Source: Firmicutes bacterium UBA2530 (GTDB lineage Bacteria > Bacillota > Clostridia > Tissierellales > Sedimentibacteraceae). From it: 47,158 bases of DNA. Positions 43,696 to 47,158 of this stretch are shown here, piece after piece (position 1 is the first letter of the stretch; each line of letters begins with the position of its first letter). A program made the translations under genes and the position numbers. Below the pieces are notes generated by a model. The model worked only from the letters and a program-made list of their open reading frames with translations. It did no database searches and was not told the DNA's origin. The DNA lies in assembly GCA_002340985.1 (NCBI GenBank), contig DDNC01000022.1:9707-56864 (forward strand), given 5' to 3'.

Positions 43696-44388
43696 ATGTC
43701 TAGTGAGTTATTGAAATATGTAGGAAGCCAAATAAAGATGTTTCGTAAAATTAAAAAACTGACTATCGATGATCTGGCAAAAATGATAGGCAAAAGTAAA
43801 TCAACAGTATCAAAATATGAATCTGGAGAAATAGCTATAGATATTGCAACTCTGTACGACATAGCATCGGCATTGAATACCAGCATGGTTATTCTGACAG
43901 ATTATCAAGAAAACAAAAAAATCGATATTGAACAAAGCCGCATATGGCAGGCAGATCAGCTGTACATGTACCATCAGAGCGGCGAAATAACTTACAGCTC
44001 CTTTATGCGCCTGAGAAAGGACGAAGCAAACAATAAAACAATTGCCACACTGTATTACAAGGTTGACAATCTGGATAACTTTCAGGATTGCGACTGCATA
44101 TACCAGGGATATATGAGCCACCATGAAAACATACTTAATTTCAATCTTCAAAACTGCATGTATAATTCCGAATCCGTGCTGATTAACTTCTTTGTACCCA
44201 TAAGGAAGACAGTAACAATATCAGGTCTCATAAGCGGGCTTGAGGACATCACACTGAGACCTTCAAGCCACAAGGTAGTTCTTTCAAAAACTCCCCTGTC
44301 CGACGATGAACAAAAGGAACTTCTTAAACTGTCTAAGGATGTAATTAAAAGACTGAGAGACGAGCACGTATTCCGAGTCGATGATTAA
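43696..44388 (+). CDS. XRE-family regulator with C-terminal sensory domain
   Basis: 230 residues. XRE HTH at about 8-70 (VGSQIKMFRKIKKLTIDDLAKMIGKSKSTVSKYESGE); then an unrecognised domain (about 75-205) with ADQLYMYHQSGE, DCDCIYQGYMSHHENILNFNLQN and INFFVPI. The latter is strand-rich and may sense a ligand. GAGGAG 7 bases before ATG. Convergent with the MATE exporter gene (28-base gap), a common neighbour but no shared promoter, so a regulatory link is speculative. Confidence 0.8.
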   Translation: MSSELLKYVGSQIKMFRKIKKLTIDDLAKMIGKSKSTVSKYESGEIAIDIATLYDIASALNTSMVILTDYQENKKIDIEQSRIWQADQLYMYHQSGEITYSSFMRLRKDEANNKTIATLYYKVDNLDNFQDCDCIYQGYMSHHENILNFNLQNCMYNSESVLINFFVPIRKTVTISGLISGLEDITLRPSSHKVVLSKTPLSDDEQKELLKLSKDVIKRLRDEHVFRVDD

Positions 44389-44416
44389 AGCATCTTATGG
44401 CCTTTTTTCGCTAAGA

Positions 44417-45769
44417 CTAATAATCTGCAATAACATCAGCCTTCTTTATTTTAAATATTGCAAGGCTCAGCAGGAATTTTACAATCTGGTCTATTGCCAT
44501 GCAGAACCATATGAACATAATATCCAGCTTGAGCACATATGTGAACAACAGTGCCAGAGGAACTCTTACGGCCCATATACCTATGAATGAAATAATCATA
44601 GGTATATTTTTATGTCCGGCAGATCGGATTGTTCCGTTCAGCACCTTGGATAAATTCTGAGGAACCTGTATGAATCCCATGACAATGAGGTAGTTTATAC
44701 CTATTGCCTTGATATCTGGATTGTTCGTGCATATATCCATGAAAATCCCAGGGAAAATAATTATAAGAAGCGACGAAAACATGCTGATTGCCGCAGAAGT
44801 AGCAATCAGCTGCTTTGAATATATCTTTAAAAGAGGGCCGTCTTTCTTTCCTATTGCATAGGCAGTAAGTGATGTGGAGGCAATCCCAACACCAACTGCA
44901 GGCATCTCCGACATCATCTCTGCCTGAAGGCCAAGCTGGTATGCTGCAAAGGTAAGCTCCCCGTATGAGAGGATTATTTTGCTCATTATGATGGCTGAAA
45001 TCTGCCAGAAAATATTCTCAAATGCAGCAGGTATTCCTATGGCGTACACCTGCTTTACAAAGCTTAGATCATTTTCACCGTCACTTGAAACCGTGCTGAA
45101 CAATCCGTTCCTGCTGTTATATAGAAGATAAATTCCCATAAACGCCCCACACGCCTGAGATACAAGAAGTGCAACAGCCGCGCCTATTACCTCAAGCCTT
45201 GGAAAGCCAAACTTGCCGTAAATCAGCAAATAGCCCAAAGCGACATTTATAATATTCACAACCACAGCTATGTACATGGGAGTTTTCGTATTGCCGCATG
45301 CCTGAAACGCAGCTGTAACAGCTGACATAATAAGCAGAAAGGGAGCAGTTAAAACCGCTATTTTCAAATAATCTGAAGCAATCTTAAGCGTATCCCTGCT
45401 GTCAGTAAAAAATTTCAGGATTCCCGGTGAAAAATAAAATAAGACAACGATTAAAACACCGGACAGTATAAGCCCGGTGGTACATGTTTGCTCGAAGGTC
45501 TTCCTGCACCTTCCCATATTGCTTTCATCTCTATTTTTCGCTATAACAACCGTGGCTCCTACTCCGATTCCCTTAAACAGACACCACAGTATGCCTGTTA
45601 TTCTTGAGCATATTCCCTGTGCTGAAATCAGCATGGGTGACAGCCTTCCAACCATTGCGGCAGATATGAAGCCTGCGGACATCTGAAATATATTTTCCAG
45701 CATTACCGGAATAATCAGTAAAAAAATCTGCTTTCTTACTAACTTTGGGTCATAAACCTTCTCTGTCAT
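44417..45769 (-). CDS. MATE family efflux transporter
   Basis: 450-residue membrane protein with about twelve helices in two symmetric halves, typical of MATE cation/drug antiporters: ENIFQMSAGFISAAMVGRLSP in helix 1 (MATE pattern), ACGNTKTPMYIAVVVNIINVALGYLLIYG and MILS-type second half ENIFWQISAIIMSKI and IRSAGHKNIPMIISFIGIW. Substrate unknown; the Na+ or H+ coupling is not clear. GAGGAAT 6-7 bases before ATG 45769. Confidence 0.9.
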   Translation of the reverse strand: MTEKVYDPKLVRKQIFLLIIPVMLENIFQMSAGFISAAMVGRLSPMLISAQGICSRITGILWCLFKGIGVGATVVIAKNRDESNMGRCRKTFEQTCTTGLILSGVLIVVLFYFSPGILKFFTDSRDTLKIASDYLKIAVLTAPFLLIMSAVTAAFQACGNTKTPMYIAVVVNIINVALGYLLIYGKFGFPRLEVIGAAVALLVSQACGAFMGIYLLYNSRNGLFSTVSSDGENDLSFVKQVYAIGIPAAFENIFWQISAIIMSKIILSYGELTFAAYQLGLQAEMMSEMPAVGVGIASTSLTAYAIGKKDGPLLKIYSKQLIATSAAISMFSSLLIIIFPGIFMDICTNNPDIKAIGINYLIVMGFIQVPQNLSKVLNGTIRSAGHKNIPMIISFIGIWAVRVPLALLFTYVLKLDIMFIWFCMAIDQIVKFLLSLAIFKIKKADVIADY

Positions 45770-45928
45770 ATATTCCTCTTACTATATTAAGAATGTGATA
45801 CCATCATTGTACATCACCGCAATGTGTCTTTCAAGCAGATTGTGATATTTTTATCTTCATCATGTTTTCTTCTATGCTTCCTTTATCAGCACATCATTCC
45901 CTAATATAGTCAATTTGTTTCCTCCGTG

Positions 45929-46117
45929 CTATTTAATTATTATGTAGTCACCGCATTTAAGCTGCGAAACCTCTGCCCTCAAAGCTATTGCAATATCCCT
46001 TACCATGAGCTTCTGCTCCTCTGCGTCACGGGCTATAAGAATCAGCGGATTTCCGCCAAAAACCCTGTTCCTGTCCAATGTTATGTATGCCATTATTTCT
46101 GCCTTGTCTTTTGCCAT
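45929..46117 (-). CDS. Small YIEGIA-associated (capping complex) protein
   Basis: 62-residue protein (starts MAKDKAEIMAY, ends LKCGDYIIIK), strand-rich, with DRNRVFGGNPLILIA in the centre. It follows the YIEGIA gene by 11 bases, with GGGAG 5-6 bases before ATG 46117. I recall this small partner as 'capping complex subunit for YIEGIA'. Function not established. Confidence 0.75.
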   Translation of the reverse strand: MAKDKAEIMAYITLDRNRVFGGNPLILIARDAEEQKLMVRDIAIALRAEVSQLKCGDYIIIK

Positions 46118-46128
46118 AATCTTCTCCC

Positions 46129-47034
46129 TTACTTGTTTTCAAGCGGATCCTTCATGAGCTCCGGATTTTTCTTCACAACCTCCAGCAGCGGCGTTTGCCT
46201 TATGGTATCTATAAACGCACCTTCATCACGTATTAAAGGGACTATCGCTATAGCAACCCTGCCTGTTCGAAATTGCTTCCTTATATAGCTGTACCTCTTG
46301 ACTCCCAGCCTGCGGCAAACTTCAAACAACATTGACTGCCTCTGGCCGTAGTTATCAAGAGTAATGCGATAGTGATCCTTTTTAGGAGTTATTACAGCAG
46401 CTATCGCCTCAGACTGGACTATTTTCCTTGAAATGTCAGTTCCCAAGAGATTTGACACAAATATATCGTCCACAAACAATTCCGAATTGCGAACTTCAAC
46501 CTTACCTAATTTAACTTCAGCAATATCTCCGATTGAGTTGCCTTTTGAAAACCTCCTTAAAATTAAAAACATTGCCGTTCCTGCCACAACTCCGCATAAA
46601 ATATTCAGCCACATAGCCTCGCTGTTTATAATGTGCATGGTTATTTCTGTGGTCAAGGATACAAGGAGAGCAAAATAGTTGCGCGCTTCATATGTCTTTG
46701 CTATTCCGTCAATATATGCGTCTCCGCGCTTTACAAATTCACTGCTCTCAATTGATTTCAGGCTCTCTTTTTCAATTTTGCGAACATCTCTGAAATGCTG
46801 TATTGCCAATGTGAGAAATGTGATTGCAGAATAGTTCTGTGCCAGCAATGCTGGAAAAGCAACAGCTCCCAATCCTGCCGCAACCACCCCGGTAACCAGA
46901 TTTAACAGATATCCATTAGGGTAGCTGGGATATTGCCTGTAATCCTGAATAATGGTCAATATTCTCGCCGCACTTCCCATCACCATTGCTGTAACAATGT
47001 AAATCAGATACTGCTGTGATATCATTTCCTTCAT
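46129..47034 (-). CDS. YIEGIA family membrane protein
   Basis: 301 residues: membrane helices at about 7-24, 45-68, 115-135 and 140-160, and a cytosolic C-terminal domain (about 170-301). The family-naming motif appears as YIDGIAKTYEARNY (about 108-121), which fits YIEGIAKTFEARNY with E to D. Such proteins are found in endospore formers; no function is established. ATG 47034 has GGAG 6 bases upstream; a TTG at 47046 lies before it. Co-transcribed with the small partner. Confidence 0.85.
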   Translation of the reverse strand: MKEMISQQYLIYIVTAMVMGSAARILTIIQDYRQYPSYPNGYLLNLVTGVVAAGLGAVAFPALLAQNYSAITFLTLAIQHFRDVRKIEKESLKSIESSEFVKRGDAYIDGIAKTYEARNYFALLVSLTTEITMHIINSEAMWLNILCGVVAGTAMFLILRRFSKGNSIGDIAEVKLGKVEVRNSELFVDDIFVSNLLGTDISRKIVQSEAIAAVITPKKDHYRITLDNYGQRQSMLFEVCRRLGVKRYSYIRKQFRTGRVAIAIVPLIRDEGAFIDTIRQTPLLEVVKKNPELMKDPLENK

Positions 47035-47158
47035 AACAAACTCCAAATATGTTTATTGTTAATATCCCATGTTTTCCAAGAATTATGCCAGAAATTCCAG
47101 GAAGTTAAAACGGTGAGGAACACAAAATAAAAAACGGTCTATCTCAGAAATGAATTCT

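Noticed and set aside
45770..45928. Possible small gene between MATE and the YIEGIA partner
   Set aside because: No frame with a ribosome site; the stretch appears to be plain intergenic DNA.
1..47158. CRISPR arrays, insertion sequences, prophage or toxin-antitoxin systems
   Set aside because: No regularly spaced direct repeats, transposase, integrase, capsid or recognisable toxin genes were seen.

Overview
The window is AT-rich DNA of a low-GC, endospore-forming Firmicute, most likely an anaerobic Clostridia member. Reasons: ctsR-mcsA-mcsB-clpC, pst-phoU-phoPR, a T-box-controlled aspS-gatCAB operon, a LysM-GH18 spore-type hydrolase and a YIEGIA pair occur together; Shine-Dalgarno sites are strong (AGGAGG) and TTG/GTG starts are frequent. 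The genus is not determinable from sequence alone; a Sedimentibacter/Tissierellales-like organism would fit but is a guess. I see no prophage, insertion sequence, CRISPR array or rRNA; this is chromosomal core with small accessory islands.

Layout. 1-3125: rsmI and recQ (overlapping, minus). 3314-5342: plus-strand island with a 42-residue peptide gene, a metallophosphoesterase and an unknown protein. 5352-10587 (minus): CPBP protease, tRNA-Leu(CAA), rmuC, asd and a DUF4015 lipoprotein. 10795-12175: purA with a consensus promoter and terminator. 12180-13037: a MerR-XRE-cupin fusion regulator. 13084-14991: overlapping trio DUF5685 / Cys-rich J-domain protein / membrane protein. 15115-21753: phosphate regulon pstS-pstC-pstA-pstB-phoU-phoP-phoR behind a Pho-box-like repeat. 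21842-29574: nhaC, long glnA, HAD phosphatase, two uncharacterised proteins and the LysM-GH18 hydrolase. 29659-34985: T-box leader with aspS-gatC-gatA-gatB. 35000-36096: SLOG/YpsA-like protein, XRE regulator and two abutting palindromic repeats. 36170-38765: ECF sigma factor, zinc-finger anti-sigma and a membrane partner. 38815-43360: ctsR-mcsA-mcsB-clpC with a CtsR operator. 43428-47034: a second copy of a palindromic repeat, an XRE regulator facing a MATE exporter, and YIEGIA plus its small partner.

How the genes work together. The phosphate block is a self-contained sense-and-import unit. The clp operon is the usual protein-arginine-phosphorylation / ClpC proteolysis stress module under its own repressor. 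aspS-gatCAB points to tRNA-dependent amidation of Asp-tRNA(Asn) and/or Glu-tRNA(Gln), and the specifier loop of its T-box carries an Asn codon and overlapping Glu codons rather than an Asp codon.

Most notable: (1) PstS is circularly permuted, with its normally C-terminal half first; (2) the T-box looks like a two-codon Asn/Glu sensor; (3) one regulator fuses two DNA-binding domains to a cupin; (4) two families of short palindromic repeats are dispersed here, one copy supplying the 3' end of a regulator gene. No wholly new multi-gene system is evident; the permuted PstS and the repeats are the best candidates for something undescribed.
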